Assembly: GCF_025420585.1 (NCBI RefSeq)
Contig: NZ_JAOEGB010000001.1
Location: forward strand, 704,794 to 768,793
Length of the DNA: 64,000 bases
Direction: 5' to 3'
Source of the DNA: Planotetraspora sp. A-T 1434
GTDB lineage: Bacteria > Actinomycetota > Actinomycetes > Streptosporangiales > Streptosporangiaceae
The notes below the pieces were generated by a model. It saw only the letters and a program-made list of their open reading frames with translations, was not told the DNA's origin and did not search any database. Made by a program: the position numbers and the translations under genes. Positions 37,191 through 45,945 of this stretch are shown in pieces. Position 1 is the first letter of the stretch. Every line of letters begins with the position of its first letter.

Positions 37191-37972
37191 ACCGGGGATT
37201 GTTCAAGGGGCGCGGGCTTCAGATCTACACCTGGCTCGTGATCGCATGGCTCGTCCTGCCGATCGCCGTCATGATCCTGTTCGGGTTCAACGACACCCAC
37301 GGCCGGTTCAACACCACGTGGCAGGGCTTCACGCTCAAGTGGTACGGCAAGCTGTTCGAGATCGGCGACCTGACCAGTGCCCTCGTCAACTCGATCGTCA
37401 TCGCCGTGCTCACGATGGTGATCGCGGGAGTGCTTGGGTCGCTCATCGGCCTCGCGCTCGGCCGGTACCGCTTCCGCGGGGCCGGCGTCACCAACCTGAT
37501 CATGTTCGCGGCGATCTCCTGCGCCGAGATCGTGATGGGCGCCTCGCTGCTCTCGCTGTTCGTCACGCTCGCCGTGCCGCTCGGGTTCTGGACGATCGTG
37601 ATTTCACACGTCATGTTCTCGATCTCGTTCGTCGCCGTCACGGTGCGGGCGCGGGTCATGACGCTGGACGCGTCGCTGGAAGAGGCGGCGCGCGACCTCG
37701 GCGCGGGCACCTGGGACACCTTCCGCCTCGTGACCCTGCCGATGATCTTCCCGGGTGTGCTGGCCGGATCGATGCTGGCGTTCGCGCTGTCGATCGACGA
37801 CTTCGTGATCACCAACTTCAACTCCGGCGGCACGGTGACGTTTCCCCTGTGGATCTGGGGCGCCACCCGGGTGGGCATCCCGCCGCAGGTCAACGTCATG
37901 GGAACGCTGATTTTCGCGGTCGGCGTGCTGATCGCGGTGGGCAACGCCCTCCTGGCACGCCGCCGCGCCTAG
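37187..37972 (+). CDS. potC: Spermidine/putrescine ABC transporter permease PotC
   Basis: 261 residues, six spans, start overlapping the potB stop by ATGA. EAA motif: LEEAARDLGAGTWDTFRLVT then LPMIFPGVLAGS. The FALSIDDFVITNFNSGG segment is characteristic of PotC/PotI. It completes the importer and precedes the FAD oxidase by about 45 bases. Confidence 0.93.
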   Translation: MNRGLFKGRGLQIYTWLVIAWLVLPIAVMILFGFNDTHGRFNTTWQGFTLKWYGKLFEIGDLTSALVNSIVIAVLTMVIAGVLGSLIGLALGRYRFRGAGVTNLIMFAAISCAEIVMGASLLSLFVTLAVPLGFWTIVISHVMFSISFVAVTVRARVMTLDASLEEAARDLGAGTWDTFRLVTLPMIFPGVLAGSMLAFALSIDDFVITNFNSGGTVTFPLWIWGATRVGIPPQVNVMGTLIFAVGVLIAVGNALLARRRA

Positions 37973-38018
37973 CTCGTATAGCCGTCTAGCTCGTACAGCT
38001 CGTGGGGAAGTGAAATGT

Positions 38019-39413
38019 GTGGATCCGCTGAGGGCACTCGCTGACGCGGAGCGCAAGCCGTACTGGCTGGATCGCGCGATCGCGCCCGAGCCGCTGCCGC
38101 GGCTGACGGGCGAGGTCACCGCCGATCTGGCCGTCGTCGGGGGCGGTTTCTCCGGCCTGTGGACGGCGCTGATGGCCAAGGAGCGCGACCCCGCGCTCGA
38201 CGTGGTCCTGCTGGAGGGCCGCGAGATCGGCTGGGCGGCGTCGGGACGCAACGGCGGCTTCTGCGCCGCCAGCCTCACCCACGGCCTGGGCAACGGCCTG
38301 GAACGCTGGCCGGAGGAGATGGCCGCGCTGGAGCGGCTCGGGCGGGAGAACCTCGACCAGATCGAGGCGTCCCTCGCCCGGCACGGCGTGGACTGCTCGT
38401 TCGAGCGGACCGGCGAGATGCATGTCGCGACGGGGGAGTGGCAGCTTCGCGGGCTCGACGAGGAGGCGGCCGCCGCCTCCTCGCTCGGCCTGCGCGTGGA
38501 CCGTCTGGACCGCGACCAGGTGCGGGCCGAGGTCGACTCGCCGACCTACCTGGGCGCTCTGTGGGACCGCGACGGCGCGGCCATGGTCGACCCCGCCCGG
38601 CTGGCGTGGGGCCTTCGGGACGCCTGCCTCCGGCTCGGGGTGCGGATCTTCGAGCACACCCCCGCCCGGTCGCTCAGGGACGTCGGCGGCCTCCTGGAAC
38701 TGGCCACGCCGCAGGGCGCTGTCAAAGCCCGGCGGGTGGCCCTGGGCACTGGCGCCTTCTCCCCGCTGCTGCGCAGGCTGCGGCACTTCCTCGTGCCGGT
38801 CTACGACTACGCGCTGATGACCGAGCCCCTTCCGGAGGCCCGGCTGGCCGAGATCGGCTGGCGCAACCGGCAGGGCATCGGCGACTCGGCCAACCAGTTC
38901 CACTACTACCGGCTGACCGACGACAACCGGATTCTGTGGGGCGGCTACGACGCCGTCTACCACAACGGCGGCCTCGTCAAGCCGGAGTACGACCAGCGGG
39001 ACGAGACGTTCGTGACGCTCGCGCGGCACTTCTACGAGACGTTCCCCCAGCTCGGCGACGTGCGGTTCACCCACCGGTGGGGCGGGGTCATCGACACGTG
39101 CAGCCGGTTCAGCGCCTTCTTCGGCACGGCCTACGGCTCCCGCCTCGCCTACGCCGCCGGTTACACCGGGCTCGGCGTGGGAGCCACCCGCTTCGGGGCC
39201 AACGTGATGCTCGACCTCCTGGGCGGTGAGGAAACCGAGCGCACCCGTCTCCGCATGGTCAGGCGCAAGCCGGTGCCGTTCCCGCCCGAGCCGGTCAGAT
39301 CGGGCGTCATCCAGCTCACCCGCTGGTCGCTCTCGCGAGCCGACGCCCACCAGGGCCGCCGCAACGCCTGGCTCCGCACCCTCGACGCCCTGGGCCTCGG
39401 CTTCGACTCCTGA
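38019..39413 (+). CDS. FAD-dependent oxidoreductase, PuuB/glutamylpolyamine oxidase-like
   Basis: 464 residues of the DAO family. The FAD-binding GxGxxG is VVGGGFSGLWTAL at about residue 40, followed by VVLLEGREIGWAASGRNGGF; the C-terminal half has FHYYRLTDDNRILWGGYDAV and GYTGLGVGATRFGANVMLDL. The GTG at 38019 has GGGGAA nine bases upstream; the GTG at 38010 would abut that site. Position at the end of the polyamine operon suggests it oxidises putrescine or a glutamylated polyamine to the aldehyde used by the dehydrogenase. Substrate is inference. Confidence 0.87.
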   Translation: MDPLRALADAERKPYWLDRAIAPEPLPRLTGEVTADLAVVGGGFSGLWTALMAKERDPALDVVLLEGREIGWAASGRNGGFCAASLTHGLGNGLERWPEEMAALERLGRENLDQIEASLARHGVDCSFERTGEMHVATGEWQLRGLDEEAAAASSLGLRVDRLDRDQVRAEVDSPTYLGALWDRDGAAMVDPARLAWGLRDACLRLGVRIFEHTPARSLRDVGGLLELATPQGAVKARRVALGTGAFSPLLRRLRHFLVPVYDYALMTEPLPEARLAEIGWRNRQGIGDSANQFHYYRLTDDNRILWGGYDAVYHNGGLVKPEYDQRDETFVTLARHFYETFPQLGDVRFTHRWGGVIDTCSRFSAFFGTAYGSRLAYAAGYTGLGVGATRFGANVMLDLLGGEETERTRLRMVRRKPVPFPPEPVRSGVIQLTRWSLSRADAHQGRRNAWLRTLDALGLGFDS

Positions 39414-39426
39414 GCCCCCCTGCCGC

Positions 39427-39688
39427 GTGATCATGCACATGTTCCCGCGCGAGCCGTCCTGCCTGGCGCTCTGTGGAGCGTGATCATGCACATGTTCCTG
39501 CACGAGCGGTCCTGCCTGGCGCTTTGTGCAGCGTGATCATGCATGACGAGGCCACGCTCGACGGGCAGACACTGCATGATCACGAACAGTGTCGGCCCTG
39601 ATCAGACCGTGTGCGGCGGAATCGACGCATGATCACGGCGGGGGATCGTCCGGGTCCCCGAGCTTTCTGGGAAACCCTGCATGATCAC
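39427..39688. repeat. Repeat cluster A: six GTGATCATGCA elements, three forward and three inverted
   Basis: Forward copies at 39427, 39480 and 39533 (exact 53-bp period, the first two units about 90% identical over their length), inverted copies TGCATGATCAC at 39573 and 39678, and a 10-bp inverted copy at 39627. Forward copy three and inverted copy one can pair as a hairpin with a 29-nt loop. The cluster fills the whole gap between two convergent genes, where bidirectional termination would be useful. Confidence 0.85.
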
Positions 39689-39696
39689 GGCGGGGG

Positions 39697-40569
39697 TTAG
39701 CCGGCGAGCCAGCGGAGGGGGTTGTCGTGGGTGATCAACCGTACGGTCTCCTCGTCGACTCCGGCCTCGTGGAGGGCGGGGACGAGATCGCGGAACAGCC
39801 TGCCGTACCCGTGCCCGCCGTACTCGGCGAGGTGTCCCTGCCGGGAGACGCCGCTGCTGAGCAGCACCCGGTCGGCGTGGCCGGCGTCGAGCAGCGCGAG
39901 GACGTGCTCGGCATCCGACACGCTCACATAGGCGCCGGTCTCCGCCACCTTCCGCTGGGCCGGAACGTCGGACGTGCGCGCGCTCAGCCGCCGGGCGGGC
40001 ACGCCCTGGGAGAGCAGAAGCTCCAGCAGCCCGAGACCCTCCGTGGCCACGGGGAGGTCGGTCCGCAGGGAGGCGCGGGCGGCAGCGACGAGCGCGCGCT
40101 CCTCTGCCGCGGTCGGCTCCTCGTCCCAGGCGGTGGCCACGATCAGTCCGGGTCGTGAGCCCGTGCCGTCGAGCCCGGCGCCGATCTCGTGAAGGAGATC
40201 GGCGGTGAGGTCCTCGACGCCGTAGTTCTGGATCCGCGCGCCGGAGAACGGCTCGGCGGCGAAGCCCGTGGCGGCGACCACGGCGACCCGGCCGCCCATG
40301 GCGATGCGGGCGAGGGAGGCCGGGTCACGGGCCATGCCGATGCCGCTGTGCTCGACCACCAGGCTCAGCCCGTGGTCGGCCGAGAGCCGCCTGAGCTCGT
40401 CGACGACGTACCTCTCCTCGTCGAGCCAGCGATACGGGTCGGAGTCCACGCCGATTCCCCAGCGGGTGTCGGTGCGCAGACGCTCATTGGGGAGCACCGG
40501 CCCGCCGATCTCGGCGACGGGAACGGCTCCCGTGACAGTCTGGATTCGGGGAAAATATGCGCCGGACAT
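39697..40569 (-). CDS. Phosphotriesterase-family fold protein, metal ligands apparently lost
   Basis: 290 residues aligned by eye to the phosphotriesterase/lactonase amidohydrolases: IQTVTGAVPVAEIGGPVLPN, VVEHSGIGMARDPASLARIA, VAATGFAAEPFSG, and an end LITHDNPLRWLAG. However the usual HxH that opens the family is NER, the GH(x)D helix is LSARTSDVP, and the SxDA aspartate position reads LSSGVSRQ. So the binuclear metal site seems absent and catalysis by the usual mechanism is unlikely. It may be a pseudo-enzyme or use another chemistry. Confidence 0.65.
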   Translation of the reverse strand: MSGAYFPRIQTVTGAVPVAEIGGPVLPNERLRTDTRWGIGVDSDPYRWLDEERYVVDELRRLSADHGLSLVVEHSGIGMARDPASLARIAMGGRVAVVAATGFAAEPFSGARIQNYGVEDLTADLLHEIGAGLDGTGSRPGLIVATAWDEEPTAAEERALVAAARASLRTDLPVATEGLGLLELLLSQGVPARRLSARTSDVPAQRKVAETGAYVSVSDAEHVLALLDAGHADRVLLSSGVSRQGHLAEYGGHGYGRLFRDLVPALHEAGVDEETVRLITHDNPLRWLAG

Positions 40570-40616
40570 GCTCGGACATTAACCGATTTTTATCGAAAGA
40601 GGGTCGATTCGGGAGC

Positions 40617-41342
40617 TCAGGTCATGGTGTTGCCGCCGTTGACGGCCAGCCGCTGGCCGGTGATGAAGCGGGAGCCGGGGGAGGCGAGGAACGCGACGGC
40701 CTCGGCGATGTCGAGCGGCACGCCGAGATGCCCGAGCGCCACGCCGCGCAGGTAGGAGTCGAACTCCGCCGCCGGGGTGTCCGCGTGACGCTCCACAGGG
40801 ATCCAGCCCGGCTCGACCGTGTTCACGGTTATGCCGTACGGTCCCAGCTCGCGCGCCCACGACCGGGTCAGCCCGTGCATGGCGGCCTTGGCGGAGATGT
40901 AATGGCCGAAGCCCGGGTTGCCGAGGTCGGTGACCTCGCTGCCCACGTTGACGATCCGGCCCGATCCGGCGTCCCGCATGCCGGGCAGCACGGCCTGAAG
41001 GATCAGCAGGGGAGCCTTGACGAAGAACCGCAGCTGGCCAAGGTGATCCTCCCAGGTCTGCTTCTCGACCGGCATCAGCGGATGGGGGCCGGTGGCGTTG
41101 TTCACCACCACGTCAACGTGCCCGAGGGCATCGACGCCCTGCCGTACGGACTCCTCGTCGGTGACGTCGAACCGGGCGAGGGCCGCGGAGTGGCCGCGGG
41201 CCAGGACGCGTTCGACGACGGCAGAGGCGCCGGCGGTGTCGTGGGCGTAGTTGACCGCGACATGCCAGCCGTCCATGGCGAGCCGCTCCGCGATGACGGC
41301 GCCCAGACCGCGTGAGGCGCCGGTGACCAGTGCTGTTCTCAT
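40617..41342 (-). CDS. Short-chain dehydrogenase/reductase (SDR)
   Basis: 241 residues, start at 41342 with AGGACGAGGG upstream. NAD(P)-binding TGASRGLG, NNA motif VDVVVNNATGPHP, catalytic serine in RIVNVGSEVTD and YxxxK in GHYISAKAAMHG. Classical SDR resembling 3-oxoacyl-ACP reductase FabG; the terminal FITGQRLAVNGGNTMT is typical. Substrate unknown; no operon partner. Confidence 0.9.
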   Translation of the reverse strand: MRTALVTGASRGLGAVIAERLAMDGWHVAVNYAHDTAGASAVVERVLARGHSAALARFDVTDEESVRQGVDALGHVDVVVNNATGPHPLMPVEKQTWEDHLGQLRFFVKAPLLILQAVLPGMRDAGSGRIVNVGSEVTDLGNPGFGHYISAKAAMHGLTRSWARELGPYGITVNTVEPGWIPVERHADTPAAEFDSYLRGVALGHLGVPLDIAEAVAFLASPGSRFITGQRLAVNGGNTMT

Positions 41343-41490
41343 GGCCCTCGTCCTACCACGTCCGGCTCGATCCGCTGTCGCCCGATCCGGCGTGCGCGTG
41401 CGCGGCTCGACCCTTCTGTCACGCGGCGCGGGGGCGTGGAAGCGGCCTGCCTCGCGCGGAGGCCGCCCGCCGTGGTGCATAGTGATCGGC

Positions 41491-41958
41491 ATGGATGAGA
41501 TCGCCGCACTTGTGGATCGGGCCGAGATCGTGGACGTCGCCAACGCCGTCTTCGACACGGCCGACGCGAAGAACTGGCCCGTCTGCCAGGAGTTGTTCGA
41601 CGACGAGGTGAACGTCGCCTTCCCCAGACTGAACGGCGGCGAGCCCACCCGGCTGACCGCCGCGCAGCTCATGGACGGCTGGAAGACGGTGCTCCACGCC
41701 AGGAAGCAGACCTTCCACATGGTCGGCAACTACGCCGTCAACGTCGACGGCGCCGAGGCCGGGATGACCGCCAAGGCATACACCTACATGCTGCTCGACG
41801 CCGATCTGGGCGGCGGCATGTGGGAGGTGTGGGGCGTCTACCGGTTCCGGCTCGCGCGGCAGGCCGAGGGCTGGAAGGTGACCACCATGACGTTCGACGC
41901 CTGGCACAGCCGCGGCGACGACACCGTGTGGGCGCACAGGCTTCCCGCCGGCGAATGA
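41491..41958 (+). CDS. SnoaL-like/NTF2-fold protein
   Basis: 155 residues with the cone-shaped alpha+beta SnoaL/NTF2 pattern: LVDRAEIVDVANAVFDTADA, WPVCQELFDDEVNVAFP, HMVGNYAVNVDGAEAGMTAK, MWEVWGVYRFRLARQAEGWK. Members range from polyketide cyclases to dehydratases. CATAGT seven bases before the ATG and the lack of a ribosome site suggest a leaderless message. No pathway context. Confidence 0.72.
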   Translation: MDEIAALVDRAEIVDVANAVFDTADAKNWPVCQELFDDEVNVAFPRLNGGEPTRLTAAQLMDGWKTVLHARKQTFHMVGNYAVNVDGAEAGMTAKAYTYMLLDADLGGGMWEVWGVYRFRLARQAEGWKVTTMTFDAWHSRGDDTVWAHRLPAGE

Positions 41959-41997
41959 GCGTGACCGGCGGATAGACGGGGACCGGGCGCAGCGCGG

Positions 41998-42648
41998 TCA
42001 GCGGGTGAGGGCGGGGGTCACACGGGTCTCGGAGTGGAGCCGCTGGAGCACCCGGCGGAAGGCCCACGCCGAGCCGACGAAGGCCAGGCTGCTGATGACC
42101 GCCACAGCCGTCGTCCGGATCAGCAGGTAACTCCCGATCGACTGGTGGAGCAGCAGCCAGATGCTGACCGTGGAGTTCGCCAGGAGGACGAACGCCCACA
42201 GTAGCGTGATCCGGGCGAAGAACCTGCGGACTCGCTCGTGCCTCAGCACGAACGACGGCAGGTGGATGTAGTCGAGCGTCAGCTTCTGGACCAGCGGGCG
42301 CCGCATCCGCACCGACGCGAGGAAGACCATGCTGATGCAGATCGTGCCGAGCTCGGGCTGGATGAAGTAGAACACCATGCTGCCGGTCCACAGCCCGACG
42401 AGGGTACGCACGGTGATCGCCAGAGCGGCGATCACCATCGTGCCGGGGATCGGACGGCGGCGGACGAGCCGCCACAGCAGCCCGAAATAGACCCACGCCA
42501 TCGCGGCCAGCAGCGCGCCCCTCTGTCCGAGCACCACGAATGTCGTGTAGAAGACGGCGAGGGGAGCCACCACACCTTCGAGGAGCCGCGGCACCGCCTG
42601 CTTGATCAAAGCGGTGAGCCGGGGCAGGACGATAGGTGCGTGATTCAT
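41998..42648 (-). CDS. Integral membrane protein, possibly VC0807 family
   Basis: 216 residues, about six hydrophobic segments (LEGVVAPLAVFYTTFVVL, GALLAAMAWVYFGLLWRLV, GTMVIAALAITVRTLVGL, LLWAFVLLANSTVSIWLLL). Helix spacing and the short charged loops resemble the VC0807/intracellular-septation-like membrane proteins of actinobacteria; I hold this loosely. The 244-bp gap to the next gene contains nothing I can name. Confidence 0.55.
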   Translation of the reverse strand: MNHAPIVLPRLTALIKQAVPRLLEGVVAPLAVFYTTFVVLGQRGALLAAMAWVYFGLLWRLVRRRPIPGTMVIAALAITVRTLVGLWTGSMVFYFIQPELGTICISMVFLASVRMRRPLVQKLTLDYIHLPSFVLRHERVRRFFARITLLWAFVLLANSTVSIWLLLHQSIGSYLLIRTTAVAVISSLAFVGSAWAFRRVLQRLHSETRVTPALTR

Positions 42649-42892
42649 GACACTCCAACGGGCCGGCTGAAGGACCGACGCTAAAGCTACGACGCCTACC
42701 CAGGGGCCGGTCGCCGAAACACTTGGGCAGGCCTTTACCGGTGGCCTACCGTACCCGACCCTCAGGGCTTTCCGGGACGTTTCCGGCGCCTCTCCGCCCC
42801 TCCCTCATTCCCGTACGGCATGGCCGCCGCTTTACGGTCGGGGAGCCGGGTGTCGGCTCGGGCTCAGCCGTCACTGCCGTTACTTTGACCCC

Positions 42893-43738
42893 ATGGACTC
42901 TGGTTTTGGCTACTTCTCGACGCACGACGCCGTCAGCCCTGGGGACCTCGCCCGGCTGGTGGAGCAGCGCGGGCACGAGGCCCTCCTCTTCACCGAGCAC
43001 ACCCACATCCCGATCCCGCCGGGCGGCGAGGTGCTGAAGGACGATCGGGGCCGTGTGGTGCCGCGCAGGTACTGGCATACCTATGACACCTTCGTGGCGT
43101 GCACAGCGGCCGGCCTCGCCACGACGCGGCTGCGCGTCGGGACCGGCGTCTGCCTGGTCCCCCAGCACGATCCGATCAACCTCGCGAAGACCGTGGCCAG
43201 CATCGACAGGCTCACGGGTGGCCGGTTCGAGCTCGGCGTGGGCGCGGGCTGGAACGAGCCGGAGACCCGCGATCACGGGGTGGACCCGCGTCGGCGCTTC
43301 GCCGTGATGAAGGAGCGCATCGAGGCGATGAAGCGGATCTGGACCGACGACGAGGCCGAATACCACGGCGAGTTCGTGTCGTTCGGCCCGATGTGGTCGT
43401 ATCCGAAGCCGGCCCAGTGGCCGCACCCGCCGGTGCTGGTCGGCGGCGTGGGGCCGCGCGTGCTGGAGCGGGTGCTCGCCTACGGCGACGCCTGGCTGCC
43501 GAACTACTCCCCGGGCATCCTCGACCGGGTCGCCGAGCTGTTCCGGCTCGCCGAGGAGGCGGGCAAACGGGTCAAGGTGATAATGCTGTCGGCGCCGTCG
43601 GATCCCCGGGTCCTGGAGGAGTGCGAGAAGGCCGGCGTGGCCCGCGTCATGGCGTGGCTGCCCTCGGCCAACCTCGGCCGCGTCGAGCGGGCGATGGACG
43701 AGTTCGAGAACGCCCTCGCCGAGATGCGCGGGGAGTGA
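42893..43738 (+). CDS. LLM class F420-dependent oxidoreductase
   Basis: 281-residue TIM-barrel protein of the luciferase-like monooxygenase superfamily. FGYFSTHDAVSPGDLARLVE, LRVGTGVCLVPQHDPINLAK, SIDRLTGGRFELGVGAGWNE and VLVGGVGPRVLERVLAYGD match the F420-type subgroup common in actinomycetes. TACTTT (42881-42886) six bases before the ATG and absence of a ribosome site suggest a leaderless start. Confidence 0.88.
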   Translation: MDSGFGYFSTHDAVSPGDLARLVEQRGHEALLFTEHTHIPIPPGGEVLKDDRGRVVPRRYWHTYDTFVACTAAGLATTRLRVGTGVCLVPQHDPINLAKTVASIDRLTGGRFELGVGAGWNEPETRDHGVDPRRRFAVMKERIEAMKRIWTDDEAEYHGEFVSFGPMWSYPKPAQWPHPPVLVGGVGPRVLERVLAYGDAWLPNYSPGILDRVAELFRLAEEAGKRVKVIMLSAPSDPRVLEECEKAGVARVMAWLPSANLGRVERAMDEFENALAEMRGE

Positions 43739-43747
43739 CCCCCCTTC

Positions 43748-44437
43748 TCAGCTGAGGGTGGCTGTCGCGAGCTTGGCCCCGAAGCCGAGGAACAGCGCGC
43801 CCACGCCCGAGGTGAGGCCCGCCGCCAGCTTGCGGCGGCGCCGGAAGTGGTTCGCCAGGAAGGTGCCGCCGAAGATCAGCGTGGTCAGGTAGGCCACGCT
43901 GAACACCTGCACGATCAGCGCCAGGATGAGGAAGGACAGCGCGGGCGCGCTGTACGACGGGTCCACGAACTGGACGAAGAACGCCACGAAGAACAGGATC
44001 GCCTTGGGGTTGAGCAGGCTGATGGTCAGCGCCTTGCGGAAGGGGCGCTCCCGCTCGGACGGCGGGGCGGCCTCCCGCAGGTCCCCCGCCCGCGCGTCCG
44101 CCTCCGGCGCCTCCGCCTGGGCGGCGGCCGGAGCCCGCCACGACCTCCACGCCGAGCGGAGCATGGTGAAGCCGATCCACGCCAGGTAGGCCGCGCCGGA
44201 GTACTTCACCAGGGAGAACAGCAGCGGTGTGGACTTCAGCAGCGACGCCACCCCGGCCGCCGACAGGAACATGAGCACGGAATCGCCGACGAAGACCCCG
44301 GACGCGGCGCGATAGCCGTACCGGACGCCTCGCCGGGCGGCGCTGGACAGCACGTAGAGGGAGTTCGGCCCGGGTAGCAGGATGATCAGGAACGACCCGA
44401 TGACGTAGGTCCAGATATTGGTGATCCCGAAGAACAT
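43748..44437 (-). CDS. LysE/RhtB family amino-acid exporter
   Basis: 229 residues, six predicted spans. The family opening ILLPGPNSLYVLSSAARRGV and ASGVFVGDSVLMFLSAAGVA, plus SLLNPKAILFFVAFFVQFVD, identify it. A hydrophilic loop of about 40 residues (residues 105-135) separates the halves. Closest named relatives are LeuE-like exporters. It is divergent from the selenium-binding protein gene. Confidence 0.88.
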   Translation of the reverse strand: MFFGITNIWTYVIGSFLIILLPGPNSLYVLSSAARRGVRYGYRAASGVFVGDSVLMFLSAAGVASLLKSTPLLFSLVKYSGAAYLAWIGFTMLRSAWRSWRAPAAAQAEAPEADARAGDLREAAPPSERERPFRKALTISLLNPKAILFFVAFFVQFVDPSYSAPALSFLILALIVQVFSVAYLTTLIFGGTFLANHFRRRRKLAAGLTSGVGALFLGFGAKLATATLS

Positions 44438-44520
44438 CCATGCTCCCCTAAAGAACGATATCTCTTGTTATAGCGGTTTACAGACCGTGGTCACGGCACG
44501 CTAGAGAGTCAATATGCCTA

Positions 44521-44550
44521 TTGACCCGATGGGAAAAGTAGGAAGATCCT
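44521..44550 (+). promoter_or_regulatory. Candidate promoter of the selenium-binding protein gene, possibly leaderless
   Basis: TTGACC (44521-44526), an 18-bp spacer and GATCCT (44545-44550); the ATG at 44557 follows after six bases with no ribosome site in between, so transcription may start at the start codon. Confidence 0.4.
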
Positions 44551-44556
44551 GGGCGC

Positions 44557-45945
44557 ATGACCCTCTGGAAGCCGGATCCCACGTTCTATCCCTCTCCCCG
44601 CGACGCCGCCGAGGCCCCGCCGGAGAAGCTGGCATATGTCGCCGCCTTCGACCGCTCCGCGCAGAAGCCGGACGCGCTGGCCGTGCTGGACACCGATCCC
44701 GAGTCCTCTTCCTACGGGAAGGTAGTCGGCTGGACGGACCTTCCGTACACCGGGGACGAGCTGCACCACTTCGGCTGGAACGCGTGCAGCAGCGCGCTGT
44801 GCCCTTATGCGCCGCACCCGCACGTCGAGCGGCGATACCTGATCGTGCCGGGCCTGCGGTCCTCGCGGATCTACGTGTACGACACCAAGGACCGGGTCAG
44901 CCCTGAGCTCGTCAAGGTCATCGAGGCCGAGGAGCTCGGCAAACGCGCCGGATACTCCCGGCCGCACACCGTCCACTGCGGCCCCGAGGGGTTGTACGTG
45001 TCGGCGCTCGGCGGGTACGGCGAGGAGGGGCCGGGCGGCATCGCCCTGCTCGACCACACCTCGTTCGAGGTCCTCGGCCGGTGGGAGGTCGACCGCGGCT
45101 CGCAGTACCTCGCCTACGACTTCTGGTGGCACATCAACCACGACGTGCTCGTCTCCTCCGAGTGGGGCACGCCGTCCATGGTCGAGGACGGCGTGGTCGG
45201 CGAGTTGCTGCTCGGTCGCAAGTACGGCCACCGGCTGCACTTCTGGGACCTGCGCAAGCGCAAGCACGTCCAGGAGGTGGACCTCGGCGACCAGTATCAG
45301 ATGACGCTGGAGCTCAGGCCGGCCCACGACCCGACCAAGAAGTACGGCTTCGTCGGCGTCGTCACCAGCGTCGAAGACCTGTCCGCCTCCGTCTGGGTCT
45401 GGTACGAGGAGGGCTCCCGCTGGGCCGTGAAGAAGGTCATCGACATCCCGGCCGAGCCGGCCTCGGCCGATGACCTGCCCGACGTGCTCAAGCCGTTCGG
45501 CGCCGTCCCGCCGCTGGTCACCGACATCGACCTGTCCGTCGACGACAAGCACCTCTACGTGTCGTGCTGGGGGACCGGCGAGCTGAAGCAGTACGACGTC
45601 TCCGACCCCTTCGCGCCCGTGGAGACCGGCTCGATCCACCTCGGCGGGATCGTACGGCGGGCCGCCCATCCCGCCGCGCCCTCGGAGCGGCTGGCGGGCG
45701 GACCGCAGATGGTCGAGGTCAGCCGCGACGGCAAGCGGGTCTACGTGACCAACTCGCTCTACGGCTCCTGGGACGACCAGTTCTACCCTGATGGGGTGGG
45801 CGCCTGGATGGCCAAGGTGGACACCGCGTCGTTCACCCTCGACGAGCGGTTCTTCCCGCACGGCGACGACTTCCGTGGCCTGCGCCCGCACCAGACCCGG
45901 CTGCAGGGCGGCGACGCGTCCTCCGACTCCTACTGCTACCCGTGA
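44557..45945 (+). CDS. Selenium-binding protein (SBP56/SELENBP1 family), methanethiol oxidase-type
   Basis: 462-residue beta-propeller protein. Family members include methanethiol oxidase, which converts methanethiol to H2S, formaldehyde and H2O2 (human SELENBP1 and bacterial MtoX). Conserved: LPYTGDELHHFGWNACSSAL, YSRPHTVHCGPEGLYVSALG, YDFWWHINHDVLVSSEWGTP, QYQMTLELRPAHDPTK, LVTDIDLSVDDKHLYVSCWG and a terminal RPHQTRLQGGDASSDSYCYP. No signal peptide is seen, unlike periplasmic MtoX. The downstream gene overlaps by GTGA. Confidence 0.92.
   Translation: MTLWKPDPTFYPSPRDAAEAPPEKLAYVAAFDRSAQKPDALAVLDTDPESSSYGKVVGWTDLPYTGDELHHFGWNACSSALCPYAPHPHVERRYLIVPGLRSSRIYVYDTKDRVSPELVKVIEAEELGKRAGYSRPHTVHCGPEGLYVSALGGYGEEGPGGIALLDHTSFEVLGRWEVDRGSQYLAYDFWWHINHDVLVSSEWGTPSMVEDGVVGELLLGRKYGHRLHFWDLRKRKHVQEVDLGDQYQMTLELRPAHDPTKKYGFVGVVTSVEDLSASVWVWYEEGSRWAVKKVIDIPAEPASADDLPDVLKPFGAVPPLVTDIDLSVDDKHLYVSCWGTGELKQYDVSDPFAPVETGSIHLGGIVRRAAHPAAPSERLAGGPQMVEVSRDGKRVYVTNSLYGSWDDQFYPDGVGAWMAKVDTASFTLDERFFPHGDDFRGLRPHQTRLQGGDASSDSYCYP

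Noticed and set aside
39427..39688. CRISPR array at repeat cluster A (and B)
   Set aside because: The 53-bp units repeat along their whole length rather than as repeat plus unique spacer, orientation flips midway, and no cas genes are nearby.
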